DNA from: Clostridiaceae bacterium
Lineage (GTDB): Bacteria > Bacillota > Clostridia > Oscillospirales > Acutalibacteraceae
Assembly (NCBI GenBank): GCA_904501875.1
Contig: CAJGCQ010000002.1
Location: forward strand, 1 to 39,904
Reading direction: 5' to 3'
Length of the DNA: 39,904 nucleotides
A program made the position numbers and the translations under genes. The stretch's first letter is position 1, and each line of letters opens with the position of its first letter. Positions 31,622-38,998 of this stretch are shown here, piece after piece. Under the pieces are notes generated by a model. It was not told the DNA's origin. It ran no database searches and saw only the letters and a list, made by a program, of their open reading frames with translations.

Positions 31622-31777
31622 TTATTCCTCAGCTTCAAAGGCATCTTTAGAAAGACCGCAAACGGGGCATACCCAATCCTCGGGTACATCTTCCCACGCA
31701 GTGCCGGGAGCTATGCCGTTTTCCTCATCGCCTACTTCGGGGTCATACATATAACCGCAGGGGCAAACATATTTCAT
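31622..31777 (-). CDS. Rubredoxin (51 residues, C-x-C first knuckle)
   Basis: Small iron electron carrier. DPEVGDEENGIAPGTAWEDVPEDWVC is cut here as DPEVGDEENGIAPGT, WEDVPEDW and CPVCG, the canonical rubredoxin core. Two of the iron cysteines are in CPVCG (C37, C40). The first pair is C5-P-C7-G, with one residue between cysteines where rubredoxins usually have two. Frame and length are certain from start to stop; the ATG at 31777 follows GGAG by nine bases. In anaerobes rubredoxin donates electrons to rubrerythrins and superoxide reductase. It is preceded by a 300-base leader. Confidence 0.93.
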   Translation of the reverse strand: MKYVCPCGYMYDPEVGDEENGIAPGTAWEDVPEDWVCPVCGLSKDAFEAEE

Positions 31778-31810
31778 TACGATAATCTCCATTCCGCCGC
31801 TGAATTTAAT

Positions 31811-31942
31811 TCAAAAGCAAAAGCCTGTGGCGGCGCACAGACTCTGACCTAAAAAGGACAAAGGCTTTTGTATGTACAGTGTACCTAAATACTGTATTGC
31901 ATTAAAGCACCAGCGACGGAGCGCTGTATGCCGGGGTGCCAT
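31811..31942 (-). CDS. Second upstream ORF in the rubredoxin leader (43 codons, doubtful)
   Basis: An ATG-to-TGA frame starting MAPRHTALRRWCFNA and ending CAATGFCF, running across the two leader hairpins. There is no ribosome-binding site before its ATG. It could be read by coupling after the 23-codon uORF (the two are seven bases apart). Recorded because it spans the putative attenuator; it may well be chance. Confidence 0.2.
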   Translation of the reverse strand: MAPRHTALRRWCFNAIQYLGTLYIQKPLSFLGQSLCAATGFCF

Positions 31943-31949
31943 TTCGCTG

Positions 31950-32021
31950 TTAGGCTGTCGCCTTACAAAAATAAACGCAAGAAAGGCAGTAAAAGGCGGC
32001 GAGCGAAACCTTTTTATCCAT
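31950..32021 (-). CDS. Leader peptide candidate (23 codons)
   Basis: MDKKVSLAAFYC then LSCVYFCKATA: 23 residues with three cysteines, from ATG at 32021 to TAA at 31950. The GAAGTG upstream is a fair ribosome-binding site and the start is about 20 bases after the expected transcript start. The first short ORF on the mRNA before the hairpins is the usual setting of an attenuation leader peptide. No homologue is recognised. Confidence 0.4.
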   Translation of the reverse strand: MDKKVSLAAFYCLSCVYFCKATA

Positions 32022-32043
32022 TGTTATCACTTCTTTTTGAAAC

Positions 32044-32072
32044 ATTATAGCATAGACTTATGCAAATATCAA
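32044..32072 (-). promoter_or_regulatory. Promoter for the rubredoxin leader
   Basis: Minus-strand TTGATA (32067-32072), 17-base spacer, TATAAT (32044-32049). Confidence 0.7.
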
Positions 32073-32093
32073 TATCAATAACAACCACAAGTT

Positions 32094-32474
32094 TTAACCG
32101 TTTTTTCGGCAGGAGCAGCAGCTTTCAAAAAGCTTGTTAATATTAAGCCGCTTTTCTTCCCTGTCCACGATAAAGTCGAGCTTATCACAAATACTTTCCG
32201 TATCCTCACCGCTATAAAAGGCGTTCATTATACTGCGCTCGGCGGCGACATGAAGGGTGCTTCTGAGAATCCCGTCCGCTAAAATCAAATCGTTTCCGGG
32301 GACTATTTTGTATATTGTAATACCATTTTCATCCAAATTATAAAGGCAAAAGCCTAAAACCTCTTCACCGCATTTTGCCTTTACACAGCCTGAAATTTCG
32401 GAAAATTCCAGTCCGTTTTCCAAAAACAAACGGGTTATTTCATCCTTATCGCTTATCGGTGCTAATGCAATCAT
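32094..32474 (-). CDS. Small GNAT-like protein with C-terminal cysteine cluster
   Basis: 126 residues, not firmly recognised. The order MIALAPISDKDEITRLFLENGL, then EEVLGFCLYNLDENGITIYKIVP, then DGILRSTLHVAAERSI resembles the first strands and helices of GNAT acetyltransferases, but the usual Q/R-x-x-G-x-G/A acetyl-CoA loop is not clear. The C-terminus ends LFESCCSCRKNG. It overlaps the pseudouridine synthase gene by four bases and closes the scpA operon. Substrate unknown. Confidence 0.6.
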   Translation of the reverse strand: MIALAPISDKDEITRLFLENGLEFSEISGCVKAKCGEEVLGFCLYNLDENGITIYKIVPGNDLILADGILRSTLHVAAERSIMNAFYSGEDTESICDKLDFIVDREEKRLNINKLFESCCSCRKNG

Positions 32475-33214
32475 TCCTCTTCACGCCCCTTTTGGGTAAT
32501 GCTTGTAAGTCTTCTCATTTCCCTTTCGTTTAAGGGTCTCCACTTACCCTGAGGGAGCATCCCCAGCTTTACCCCCGCAATCTCGGTGCGCTTAAGACGC
32601 AAAACCTCAAGTCCCACTTCCTCGCACATACGGCGTATCTGGCGGTTTCTGCCCTCGTTTAAAACGAATATAAGGACAGTTCTGTCAGGCTTTCGCTCGG
32701 CTACAAAGCAGTCGCAGGGAAGGGTCTTTCTGCCATCGAGCACTATCCCCTCCTTCATCTTGAGGAGCTGTTCTTCTTCGGCAACGCCTTTTACCGTCAC
32801 ACGGTAGGTTTTGTTCACATGGGAGGACGGGTGGGTAAGCTTATTTGCAAAATCCCCGTCATTAGTCATTATTAAAAGCCCTTCGGAATCACGGTCAAGC
32901 CGTCCCACAGGAAAAACCCTGTTACCTGCATCCGCAACTAAGTCCGATACTGTTTTGCGGCCTAACTCATCGCTCATTGTGGTGACAAAGCCGCGGGGCT
33001 TATTAAGCATTATATAAACCTTTTCATTTACGGGAACAACCGCTTTACCCCTAACGGTTACCTTGTCACGCTTCGGGTCTACCTTAGCGCCAATCTCGGC
33101 GATGTGTCCGTTTATTTTAACTTTGCCAGCCATTATCAGCTCCTCTGCCTTTCTGCGGGATGCCACTCCACACTCGGCAAGGTGCTTTTGCAGTCTTATT
33201 TTATTGTCCTTCAT
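32471..33214 (-). CDS. rluB: RsuA/RluB-type pseudouridine synthase
   Basis: 247 residues. N-terminal S4 domain (1-60) and catalytic domain with GRLDRDSEGLLIMTNDG (catalytic aspartate), MLNKPRGFVTT and EGRNRQIRRMCEEVG. Firmicute members modify a 23S rRNA uridine in the peptidyl-transferase region. Adjacent scpA-scpB is the standard setting. Confidence 0.92.
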   Translation of the reverse strand: MKDNKIRLQKHLAECGVASRRKAEELIMAGKVKINGHIAEIGAKVDPKRDKVTVRGKAVVPVNEKVYIMLNKPRGFVTTMSDELGRKTVSDLVADAGNRVFPVGRLDRDSEGLLIMTNDGDFANKLTHPSSHVNKTYRVTVKGVAEEEQLLKMKEGIVLDGRKTLPCDCFVAERKPDRTVLIFVLNEGRNRQIRRMCEEVGLEVLRLKRTEIAGVKLGMLPQGKWRPLNEREMRRLTSITQKGREEE

Positions 33215-33223
33215 TATGTTCTC

Positions 33224-34336
33224 CTAAATGCATTTGAGTATGTACCTTATGTTTTGCTTAATTTCATCGTAAAAGCTGATTTTCTCAGGTAAAGCGGGGA
33301 TATCCCTTAAGGCGGTAAGCTGTACTGTGCCTATAACCTCGTCACCCATTTTGTATTCCACCGTTCCTAATATATCGCCCTTGGAAACAGGTGCATAAAG
33401 AAACTTCGGCAAATTCACTTCACAGCTTAACTCCTTAGTTTCAAGGGTATTTACAGTGTACGGCTCAATAAAAACCTCGATTTGTTCCTCGCTTGAACCG
33501 ATAACAGGTATATTATAGCAGGAAATTTTAGGGCTGTAATTTGTCTGTTTAATTGAGTTAATCCCGTAGTTTAGTAGATTTGCGTGGTCGTTCCAATCAT
33601 CGGGGTCATTAAGGGTAACGGCGACCGCAAGCTTTCCGTCCTTCCTTGCCGCCGAAACCAAGCATCTGCCCGACCTTTTGGTAAATCCGGTTTTAACCCC
33701 TACAGCACCTTCAAACAATTTAAGCATTTTATTGTGGTTTGTAAGGGAGCGTCTGTAGGGAGGGTTGCCGTAATTAAGCACAGCCGATTCACTTGCCGCC
33801 GCCTTAGCGAAATCCTCGTTTTTAAGAGCATAAGCCGCTAACAGGGCAAGCTCCCTTGCGGTGGTGTAATGGCCCTCTGCATCAAGACCCGAGGGGGTTA
33901 CAAAATGGGTGTCCTTAAGTCCTAATTCCTCGGCTTTCTTGTTCATCATATCGGCGAATTTTTCCACAGTTCCCCCAAGGGAAATCGCAGTGACATTTGC
34001 AGCATCATTGCCCGAGGCTAACATCATACCGTAAAGCAGATCGTGGTAGGTCACCCTATCACCCGCAAGCAGTCCCATAGACGAGCCCTCAACCCTAAGC
34101 ATATCCGCCGTAACGGTTATTTCCTCGTTTAAATCGGCGTTCTCGCATAAAAGGAGCGCCGTCATTATCTTAGTAGTGCTGGCCATAGGCAGTTGTTCGT
34201 CCACATTCTGCGCATATATGATTTCGCCCGTATCACCGTTTATCACCGCCGCCGCCTTTGCAGAAGTGCCAACAGCATCTACGGGCATAAACGAAAAAAT
34301 AAACAGGGTTAAACAAAAGCAAATAATTTTTTTCAT
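33224..34336 (-). CDS. D-alanyl-D-alanine carboxypeptidase (PBP5/DacF-like)
   Basis: 370 residues from the ATG at 34336, chosen because GGGGAGG lies six bases upstream and the protein then starts with the signal peptide MKKIICFCLTLFIFSFM. Serine-acyl enzyme motifs: S53-T-T-K56, S108-G-N110 and K215-T-G217. C-terminal PBP5-associated beta domain and an amphipathic tail for membrane attachment. It trims peptidoglycan stem peptides; gerW and scpAB context is typical of clostridial DacF/DacB. Confidence 0.94.
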   Translation of the reverse strand: MKKIICFCLTLFIFSFMPVDAVGTSAKAAAVINGDTGEIIYAQNVDEQLPMASTTKIMTALLLCENADLNEEITVTADMLRVEGSSMGLLAGDRVTYHDLLYGMMLASGNDAANVTAISLGGTVEKFADMMNKKAEELGLKDTHFVTPSGLDAEGHYTTARELALLAAYALKNEDFAKAAASESAVLNYGNPPYRRSLTNHNKMLKLFEGAVGVKTGFTKRSGRCLVSAARKDGKLAVAVTLNDPDDWNDHANLLNYGINSIKQTNYSPKISCYNIPVIGSSEEQIEVFIEPYTVNTLETKELSCEVNLPKFLYAPVSKGDILGTVEYKMGDEVIGTVQLTALRDIPALPEKISFYDEIKQNIRYILKCI

Positions 34337-34390
34337 AACACGCCTCCCCACCCTTAATTTTATGAGGGTGAACGGGCGTTATATTACGGA

Positions 34391-34771
34391 TTAATTATTC
34401 TTTTCCTTTTTGTCTTTTGAGAAAAGCTCCTTTGCCTTTTCAAGTACCTCAGGCGCCATGGCAATAGCCTTTTCAGCAGAGGACAGCTCGTTATAAACAG
34501 GCATCATTTTAGCATTTCCGCCGCTCACTGCGATAAAGGCAACGGGTGAAACGGTAACGCCTGCACCGCCACCGCCGCCGAAAAGCCCCGACTGGGTCTT
34601 ACTGGGAAAATCACTTCCGCCAGTCGCCACCCCAAAGGATACCTTTGAGACGGGAATCAGGGTAATATCCCCCACAACAATCGGGTCGCCGATAATGGTG
34701 TTTGCATCAACCATAGCACGGAGCTTGTCCATTGTTACATCCATAATGTTTTTTATGCTGTTTTCGCTCAT
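34391..34771 (-). CDS. GerW family sporulation protein (YtfJ)
   Basis: 126 residues with the YtfJ/GerW core: IIGDPIVVGDITLIPVSKVSFG, glycine-rich FGGGGGAGVTVSPVAFI and a lysine-rich tail. In Bacillus GerW is needed for germination with some nutrients. It starts four bases inside the DUF2953 gene, the usual partnering in Clostridia. Its presence supports a spore-forming ancestry. Confidence 0.92.
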   Translation of the reverse strand: MSENSIKNIMDVTMDKLRAMVDANTIIGDPIVVGDITLIPVSKVSFGVATGGSDFPSKTQSGLFGGGGGAGVTVSPVAFIAVSGGNAKMMPVYNELSSAEKAIAMAPEVLEKAKELFSKDKKEKNN

Positions 34772-35373
34772 AGCTCATTCCTCGTTTTAAATTTATTATA
34801 TTCGGAAAAAACTCCGAAAGCCATTACAATTAAATAGATTATTCTAACCCTTACAACTACCGAAAAGCCAAAATAGGAATCAACCGAATTAAAATCCGAA
34901 GAAACATTTATGCTTTTCATTTTCACATTAGCTATTCCTTCAATAAGGGTGAGGACGGGATAAACTGCGGCACATACCGCCCCGTATTCTATGGCGACGG
35001 TTGCGGCGTCACCGGATGCGACCTTAATATCAAGGCAGAGCCTTCTTATCGCTATATGCTTAAAGCTTCCTTTAAGCCTTTCAAGCACCGATTTCACCAG
35101 AACGAATATTTCCCTTACCGCTCCCGAAAAGCCGTGTTTCTTCTTAAGCTTATCAAAAGCCTTTCCGGTCTTTTTTTTCACCTTTTTATCGCTTTCGGTA
35201 TCTGGCTTCGGCTCTTTAATATCCTCTTTAGGCTCCACCTCATACGCCTTAATTCCTAAAACCTTCAGTTTCACAAAAAAATCCCCGTCATATTTTATAT
35301 GAACGCTTATAGGAATAAAAAGCAAAAGGACGATAAACGCCAAAACCGCAAGGATAATAATTAAAGGTGCCAA
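34768..35373 (-). CDS. DUF2953 membrane protein
   Basis: 201 residues. N-terminal membrane segment (about 3-22), a lysine- and acid-rich linker (about 48-80), then a conserved domain (LCLDIKVASGDAATVAIEYGAVCAAVYP is broken here as SGDAATVAIEYG and AVCAAVYP) and a C-terminal hydrophobic segment (about 170-188). DUF2953 proteins almost always precede gerW in Clostridia; role presumably in the spore envelope but unproven. Confidence 0.88.
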   Translation of the reverse strand: MAPLIIILAVLAFIVLLLFIPISVHIKYDGDFFVKLKVLGIKAYEVEPKEDIKEPKPDTESDKKVKKKTGKAFDKLKKKHGFSGAVREIFVLVKSVLERLKGSFKHIAIRRLCLDIKVASGDAATVAIEYGAVCAAVYPVLTLIEGIANVKMKSINVSSDFNSVDSYFGFSVVVRVRIIYLIVMAFGVFSEYNKFKTRNEL

Positions 35374-35415
35374 GTCATTCTCCCCTTTAGGTTAGTATCA
35401 TTCAAAAAAACGGTA

Positions 35416-35976
35416 TTATTCCTCTTCGAGGGGTATCTGCTCGCCCACCTCTTCGCTTGCATCTTCATTTTTGGGCAGAGACGGAAGCTCGGATAAATCA
35501 CTTATACCGAAGCACCGCAAAAAGTTCTTGGTGGTGCCGTACAAAAGCGGCTTTCCGGGCAGCTCAAGTCTTCCCCGCTCCTCAATAAGCCCCTTTTCCA
35601 CAAGCGTGGTCACAACGCCTGAGCAGTCAACCCCTCTTACCTGCTCGATAAAGGATTTAGTTACAGGCTGATTGTAAGCCACAACAGCAAGCACCTCAAG
35701 CGCCGCAGGAGAAAGCGGTGTGCGCCGTTTAATATCAAACATTTTCTTTATGTATCCCGCATATTCCTTTTTGGTGGCAAGCTGATAGGTGTTTTCCATT
35801 CTCACAAGCTGAACGCCTATATCCTTAGCGTCAAGCCGTTTTGAAAGAACCTCCATAACCTCCACAACCCGTTCGGGTTTAATATCAAAAACCTGCGAAA
35901 AGCGGTCTATGCTTAAGGGCTCTCCGCCCGAGAAAAGCACCGCCTCAAATGCGGGGATTAGCTCAGAAGTCGTCAT
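35416..35976 (-). CDS. scpB: Segregation and condensation protein B
   Basis: 186 residues. Two winged-helix domains: FEAVLFSGGEPLSIDRFSQVF and SPAALEVLAVVAYNQPVTKS, then the RGVDCSG motif. ScpB dimers bind ScpA in the SMC complex. It overlaps scpA by four bases. Confidence 0.95.
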   Translation of the reverse strand: MTTSELIPAFEAVLFSGGEPLSIDRFSQVFDIKPERVVEVMEVLSKRLDAKDIGVQLVRMENTYQLATKKEYAGYIKKMFDIKRRTPLSPAALEVLAVVAYNQPVTKSFIEQVRGVDCSGVVTTLVEKGLIEERGRLELPGKPLLYGTTKNFLRCFGISDLSELPSLPKNEDASEEVGEQIPLEEE

Positions 35977-36692
35977 TTGCGTTTATGCTCCTTAATAAGT
36001 GTGATTTCTGCATTGTCCGAATCTCCCTCAACCCTAACACGGTTTGCCTTGCAAAGCTCCAACACCGCCAAAAAGGTTGCTACAAGCTCCGAACGGCTGT
36101 GTGCGGTTTTATAAAGGGAAGACAGCCTTTTAGAGCCGCCTGTCCACAAATTTCTCATAACAAAAACGATTTTAGAGGACACTGCAACAATTTTTTTAGC
36201 CACAATCTTTGTAAAAGGTGCGGTTGAAGGTGGGAGCTTTCTTTGTCCCCTGCCTACCGCCGACAGATACGAAAGATACATAACATCAGCCGAGTGGGTG
36301 AGCTCATAGGTTTTATCAAACTCAATTTCCTCGGGAAGCCTTACAAATTTGTCAAAGCCGTCCTGCATTAAGGAGAGCTTTTGCGCCATCTGCTGGCAGA
36401 CCATATACTCAAGCAGTGCTCCTGTAAGCTCTTCTTTAAGCTTTACAATCTCGTCGTGCTTAGGCAGCAGACTCACGGTTTTAATGTAAAGCAATCTTGA
36501 CGCCATTTCAAGAAACTCGCTTTCAAGCTCCATTTCCTCTGCCTTAAAAAGCTCTATTTGTTCTAAATACTGGTCGATAAGCACGCTTAGCTCAATATCA
36601 TAAATATTAAGCTTGTTGCGTGCAATCAATTGTAAAAGTAGGTCCAGCGGGCCCTCAAAGCCCTCTAATTTATAGCTTAATGTATTTTCCAT
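35973..36692 (-). CDS. scpA: Segregation and condensation protein A
   Basis: 239 residues, kleisin of the SMC-ScpAB condensin. Opening YKLEGFEGPLDLLLQLIARNKL and the middle MASRLLYIKTVSLLP are typical; the C-terminal winged helix binds the SMC head. Shortly follows the M50 protease gene (3-base gap). Confidence 0.95.
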   Translation of the reverse strand: MENTLSYKLEGFEGPLDLLLQLIARNKLNIYDIELSVLIDQYLEQIELFKAEEMELESEFLEMASRLLYIKTVSLLPKHDEIVKLKEELTGALLEYMVCQQMAQKLSLMQDGFDKFVRLPEEIEFDKTYELTHSADVMYLSYLSAVGRGQRKLPPSTAPFTKIVAKKIVAVSSKIVFVMRNLWTGGSKRLSSLYKTAHSRSELVATFLAVLELCKANRVRVEGDSDNAEITLIKEHKRK

Positions 36693-36695
36693 TTT

Positions 36696-37382
36696 TCACC
36701 CTATAAACCCAAAGGGCAATCCCGCAATAAATCCCAAAAAGCTCATAACCGCATTTGTAAGGAAGTTAAGCGGAGCATCCAATACACCAAACCACAAAAG
36801 CGCAATCAACCCCAAAAAGATGTAGCGCTCGTAACGCATTAGTGCGTAATAATACTTGTAAGGCAAAAGTGCCGATAATAGCCTTGAGCCGTCAAGGGGC
36901 GGAATAGGAATAAGATTAAAGACCGCAAGAGATACATTAATAAGCGCAATATAATAAAAGAAAAAGCCGATATATAAAGCAATATTATTAAAAACGAAAA
37001 GCATAACAATATTATAAATTAAAAGCGCTATTAGGGCTACAATCAGGTTGGCAAGAGGACCTGCAAAGGCGGTAATAGCCATATCCCTTTTAGGATTTCT
37101 GAAATTGTTTGAATTGACCTGAACAGGCTTTGCCCAGCCGAAGCCAAAGAGCAATATACAAGCCGCACCTATCCAATCTATATGCGCAAAGGGGTTAAGC
37201 GACATCCTTCCCTGATACCTTGGCGTGGGGTCGCCTAGTTTAGTCGCCGCAAAGCCGTGGGCAAATTCGTGAACAGGCATAGTAAGAAAAATTACGGTCA
37301 AGGACGACAGAATATATACAATTATACTTGAAAAATCTATGTTCCCCGATAACAGTCTGTTTATCAAGCCATACCACTCCAA
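36696..37382 (-). CDS. Site-2 protease family (M50) membrane metalloprotease
   Basis: 228 residues, about five membrane segments. Zinc motif H38-E-F-A-H42 and the distal NLIPIPPLD164GSR. Short members of this type, next to scpAB in Firmicutes, are S2P-like intramembrane proteases without a PDZ domain; substrate unknown. The start is 11 bases from the -10 box of the promoter and has no good Shine-Dalgarno. Confidence 0.92.
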   Translation of the reverse strand: MEWYGLINRLLSGNIDFSSIIVYILSSLTVIFLTMPVHEFAHGFAATKLGDPTPRYQGRMSLNPFAHIDWIGAACILLFGFGWAKPVQVNSNNFRNPKRDMAITAFAGPLANLIVALIALLIYNIVMLFVFNNIALYIGFFFYYIALINVSLAVFNLIPIPPLDGSRLLSALLPYKYYYALMRYERYIFLGLIALLWFGVLDAPLNFLTNAVMSFLGFIAGLPFGFIG

Positions 37383-37393
37383 TCTATTTTATT

Positions 37394-37422
37394 ATTATAT
37401 AACAATTATGGAATAATTACAA
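37394..37422 (-). promoter_or_regulatory. Promoter for the M50-scpA-scpB operon
   Basis: Minus-strand TTGTAA (37417-37422), 17-base spacer, TATAAT (37394-37399), with the M50 ATG at 37382. Confidence 0.65.
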
Positions 37423-37505
37423 GAAAAAGATACATCGTGGCAGGGTTTATCAGGAAAATAATAACTTTTATGCAAAATATACATAAACAATTTGCAATTA
37501 TTAAC

Positions 37506-37534
37506 TTGACATATTTCGACAAAATCAATAAAAT
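37506..37534 (+). promoter_or_regulatory. Plus-strand promoter running antisense to tRNA-Thr
   Basis: TTGACA (37506-37511), 17-base spacer, TAAAAT (37529-37534). The first gene downstream on this strand is the XRE regulator at 37769, reached through the antisense of tRNA-Thr. Confidence 0.6.
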
Positions 37535-37581
37535 AGTATTAGGAAGCATTTTTAAACTTAACAAATTTTATATGACAAAAC

Positions 37582-37618
37582 AAAAATCACCTTTTCGCAA
37601 TATGCTAAAAAGGTGATT
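37582..37618 (-). terminator. Terminator of tRNA-Thr
   Basis: Minus strand: AATCACCTTTT (37608-37618) pairs with AAAAGGTGATT (37585-37595) over a 12-base loop, then TTTTTG. Confidence 0.8.
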
Positions 37619-37621
37619 AAA

Positions 37622-37697
37622 TGGAGCTGAAGATGGGACTTGAACCCACGACCTGCTGATTACGAATCAGCTGCTCTACCAACTGAGCCACTCCAGC
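37622..37697 (-). tRNA. tRNA-Thr (anticodon CGT)
   Basis: 76 bases with encoded CCA. Acceptor GCTGGAG with CTTCAGC, anticodon stem GCTGA/TCAGC with loop TTCGTAA (anticodon CGT, reads ACG), T arm GGGTTCAAGTCCC. Confidence 0.97.
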
Positions 37698-37709
37698 GTT
37701 TGCTATATG

Positions 37710-37738
37710 ATTATACCAACAACATCGTGTTAAGTCAA
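37710..37738 (-). promoter_or_regulatory. Promoter for tRNA-Thr
   Basis: Minus-strand TTGACT (37733-37738), 17-base spacer, TATAAT (37710-37715). Confidence 0.7.
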
Positions 37739-37768
37739 GTGAAAAAATAATCTACGGAGGAATTCATT

Positions 37769-38188
37769 ATGGATAAACTAATTAATCAAAGAATTGCTTT
37801 GTACAGAAAAATGGCTAACCTCACACAAACCGAGGTGGCCGAAAAAATGGGAATGAAATGCAGCACATATTCACAAATGGAGCGCAAGGGTTCAATTAGC
37901 TCTGAGCGTTTGCTCGCCCTTTCAAAAATTCTCGGTGTAAATCCCGAAATGTTGCTTTACGATTCATCGGAAGATAAAAAGATTGATTTTTCTGGCAACG
38001 AAATCTCGGCAAGCAAGCTTAACCAAACCAACAACCCCTTTAGTGACAACTCTTACAGTCCCGCACCCTTTATAGCCACCCACAAGGAAGAGAGCATTAT
38101 TAAAATACTCCGTAATCTTCCAAAGCCCTATTACGATGAGGTAATCAATTTTATAGATTCTAAATACAAGGAATCAAAGAATAAATGA
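37769..38188 (+). CDS. XRE-family transcriptional regulator
   Basis: 139 residues. N-terminal Cro/CI helix-turn-helix (about 6-62: RIALYRKMANLTQTEVAEKMG, then STYSQMERKGSISSERLLALSKIL). The rest is a low-complexity linker (KLNQTNNPFSDNSYSPAPF) and a C-terminal helical piece (KEESIIKILRNLPKPYYDEVINFI). No toxin partner is adjacent, so this is a stand-alone regulator of unknown targets. GGAGGA precedes the ATG. Confidence 0.85.
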   Translation: MDKLINQRIALYRKMANLTQTEVAEKMGMKCSTYSQMERKGSISSERLLALSKILGVNPEMLLYDSSEDKKIDFSGNEISASKLNQTNNPFSDNSYSPAPFIATHKEESIIKILRNLPKPYYDEVINFIDSKYKESKNK

Positions 38189-38191
38189 CGC

Positions 38192-38220
38192 AAAGCCTGA
38201 GGTTTAACGCCTCAGGCTTT
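38192..38220. terminator. Terminator between XRE and rex
   Basis: Perfect 11-bp stem AAAGCCTGAGG/CCTCAGGCTTT (38192-38202 with 38210-38220), 7-base loop, between convergent genes. Confidence 0.75.
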
Positions 38221-38229
38221 AAATTATAC

Positions 38230-38859
38230 TTATTCATTATGCAGGCGGTAAGAAAGGGTCATAAGACTGTCCCCAAAATGCACATTTTCAACCTTTATGC
38301 CGGGGTATTTAAGTGCCAAATCGTAATGGCTGAAGTTCCAAAAGCCCTTTATACCAAGTCCCACAAGCTGATCCGCAATTACCTCAGCTGCATTTTTCGG
38401 TATACAGAGTATCGCCACATCAGGAAGATTTTCTTTGCAAAACTCGTCAATCGTATCGGTGCTTCTTATAGGCAGATTCTTTATAACCTGCCCTACAAGC
38501 GACTCCTTACTATCAAAAAGCCCTGTAAGCCTAAATCCCTTTGACTCAAAGTTGATGTGCATTGTAACAGCCCGTCCCAAATTACCTATGCCGATTAGTA
38601 TTGCGGTTCTCGGCGCATCAAGACCTAAAATATGCCCGATTTCGGACTGCAACAGCTCAATGTTATAGCCGTATCCCTGCTGGCCGAAACCGCCGAAGCA
38701 ATTTAAATCCTGCCTTATCTGGCTTGCGGTAAGCCCCATTCTCTCGGACAGCTCACGGGATGAAATTCTTGTCATTCCCGCCGCCTTAAGCTCGCCCAAA
38801 AATCTGTAATATCTTGGCAGACGCTTTATAACCGAATCGGATATAATATTACTGCTCAT
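38230..38859 (-). CDS. rex: Redox-sensing transcriptional repressor Rex
   Basis: 209 residues. Winged-helix (ISSRELSERMGLTASQIRQDL, then NCFGGFGQQGYGY) and Rossmann NADH-binding domain (LIGIGNLGRAV at about 86-96). Rex senses the NADH/NAD ratio and represses fermentation genes. Located opposite perR and its rubrerythrin, a natural redox cluster. Confidence 0.96.
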   Translation of the reverse strand: MSSNIISDSVIKRLPRYYRFLGELKAAGMTRISSRELSERMGLTASQIRQDLNCFGGFGQQGYGYNIELLQSEIGHILGLDAPRTAILIGIGNLGRAVTMHINFESKGFRLTGLFDSKESLVGQVIKNLPIRSTDTIDEFCKENLPDVAILCIPKNAAEVIADQLVGLGIKGFWNFSHYDLALKYPGIKVENVHFGDSLMTLSYRLHNE

Positions 38860-38890
38860 TTAATCACTCTTTTATCTTTATTTCACATTA

Positions 38891-38919
38891 ATAATAAAAC
38901 ATTGATAAAAAAATGTCAA
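38891..38919 (-). promoter_or_regulatory. Promoter for rex
   Basis: Minus-strand TTGACA (38914-38919), 17-base spacer, TATTAT (38891-38896). Confidence 0.7.
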
Positions 38920-38937
38920 GTTTTTAATAAAAACATC

Positions 38938-38965
38938 TTGACAAACTAAAAAAAAAGAGTATAAT
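38938..38965 (+). promoter_or_regulatory. Promoter for perR-rubrerythrin
   Basis: TTGACA (38938-38943), 16-base spacer, TATAAT (38960-38965). Confidence 0.8.
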
Positions 38966-38970
38966 AAAAT

Positions 38971-38983
38971 AGTAATCATTACT
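38971..38983 (+). promoter_or_regulatory. PerR/Fur-type operator
   Basis: AGTAATCATTACT, a perfect 13-bp palindrome with the TAAT-N-ATTA core of the Per box, right after the -10 box and before the perR start. Confidence 0.7.
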
Positions 38984-38998
38984 GATTTGGGTGGTTAT

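Larger units (their letters stand above)
31778..32040 (-). ncRNA. Long structured leader of rubredoxin mRNA (candidate attenuator)
   Basis: About 260 bases from transcript start to rubredoxin. After the uORFs come AAAAGCCT pairing with AGGCTTTT over a long interior, and inside it a smaller CTGTG-loop-CACAG hairpin followed by GCTTTTGCTTTTG. The two are mutually exclusive and one resembles a terminator. An imperfect TACAGT/ACTGTA inverted repeat lies at about 31874-31895. No known RNA family recognised. Confidence 0.4.
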
